Shown piece by piece: positions 6,104 through 6,254 of a stretch of DNA of 6,254 bases. The number at the start of each line of letters is the position of its first letter. Position 1 is the first letter of the stretch. Made by a program: the position numbers and the translations under genes. This DNA comes from Chloroflexota bacterium (GTDB taxonomy: Bacteria; Chloroflexota; Anaerolineae; Aggregatilineales; UBA2796). The stretch spans positions 1-6,254 of the forward strand of contig JAGHYP010000172.1 of assembly GCA_017743585.1 (NCBI GenBank), written 5' to 3'. The notes under the pieces were generated by a model. It was not told where the DNA came from. It did not search any database and saw only the letters and a list, made by a program, of their open reading frames with translations.

Positions 6104-6254
6104 TCAGCTCTCGGAATCAGAGGGCGCAGCTTCTTCCTGCTGCGGGCGCGCGTTGCGCTTGTTGCGCCGCTTGCTTCTGTGATTGCTCGCCTTGTTCGCG
6201 CCGCGCCCTTCCAGCACGCGCTCCAATTCGGGGAAATCCGCATCAGCGGCGTTC
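6104..6254 (-). CDS. C-terminal end of an unrecognised protein (partial, 5' end outside window)
   Basis: Minus-strand frame entering from the right edge, giving the last 49 residues of a protein and a TGA stop at 6106-6104. After a short ordered-looking piece (FPELERVLEGRG) the tail turns strongly basic (KASNHRSKRRNKRNAR) and then acidic and polar (QQEEAAPSDSES). Such tails are common on nucleic-acid-binding or ribosome-associated proteins, but the visible part is too short to name a family. It converges on the VKOR gene with a 45-bp gap. Support for coding is the open frame to the edge and its ordinary composition; a chance frame is possible. Confidence 0.5.
   Translation of the reverse strand, partial: NAADADFPELERVLEGRGANKASNHRSKRRNKRNARPQQEEAAPSDSES

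Noticed and set aside
6099..6108. GCTGATCAGC palindrome at the end of the partial right-hand gene as a terminator
   Set aside because: A 10-bp palindrome without a loop and with no T-run on either strand does not make an intrinsic terminator.
5917..6243. A 108-codon minus-strand frame across the end of the VKOR gene
   Set aside because: It is antisense to the conserved CxxC region of VKOR. The adjacent frame ending at 6104 has a more natural composition and is open to the window edge.

Overview
This 6.25-kb window is bacterial chromosomal DNA. It is GC-rich (about 60% by eye) and tightly packed with ordinary housekeeping and accessory genes. There is no sign of an insertion sequence, phage, CRISPR array, tRNA or rRNA. 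Several things suggest a Chloroflexota-like (for example Anaerolineae-related) or similar environmental bacterium: a lipoprotein with a Thr/Pro-rich linker after its lipobox, frequent GTG/TTG starts, an Nfo-like TIM barrel of archaeal type, a stand-alone VKOR, and a membrane M50 peptidase. This assignment is an inference from style; no marker gene is present.

Left half, minus strand (read right to left): an endonuclease IV-like TIM-barrel protein (start 3192, stop 2305), a HIT-family nucleotide hydrolase/phosphorylase (2194 to 1685), an acetyl-CoA acetyltransferase-type thiolase (1654 to 440), and a lipoprotein that resembles a PhnD-type ABC-transporter substrate-binding protein (start about 362, cut by the left edge). 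The HIT and thiolase genes are 30 nt apart and probably co-transcribed. An exact 18-bp tandem duplication (370-405) lies between the thiolase and the lipoprotein gene.

Right half, plus strand: an M50B-like integral-membrane zinc metallopeptidase (3291-4187), molybdopterin molybdenumtransferase moeA (4248-5489, TTG start with a strong ribosome binding site), and a VKOR-family quinone-linked thiol oxidase (5522-6058). The last two are adjacent and probably one transcript. A roughly 100-bp divergent region (3193-3290) separates the two halves and holds a possible promoter and CAATTG repeats. At the right edge, the C-terminal end of an unrecognised minus-strand gene (6104-6254) converges on the VKOR gene.

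The genes do not form one pathway. They cover CoA-ester chemistry, nucleotide metabolism or signalling, DNA repair-like chemistry, molybdenum cofactor maturation and disulfide formation outside the cytoplasm. I see no previously undescribed system. The findings are mainly active-site variations, start-site questions and small repeats. Every gap between genes is shorter than 120 bp.
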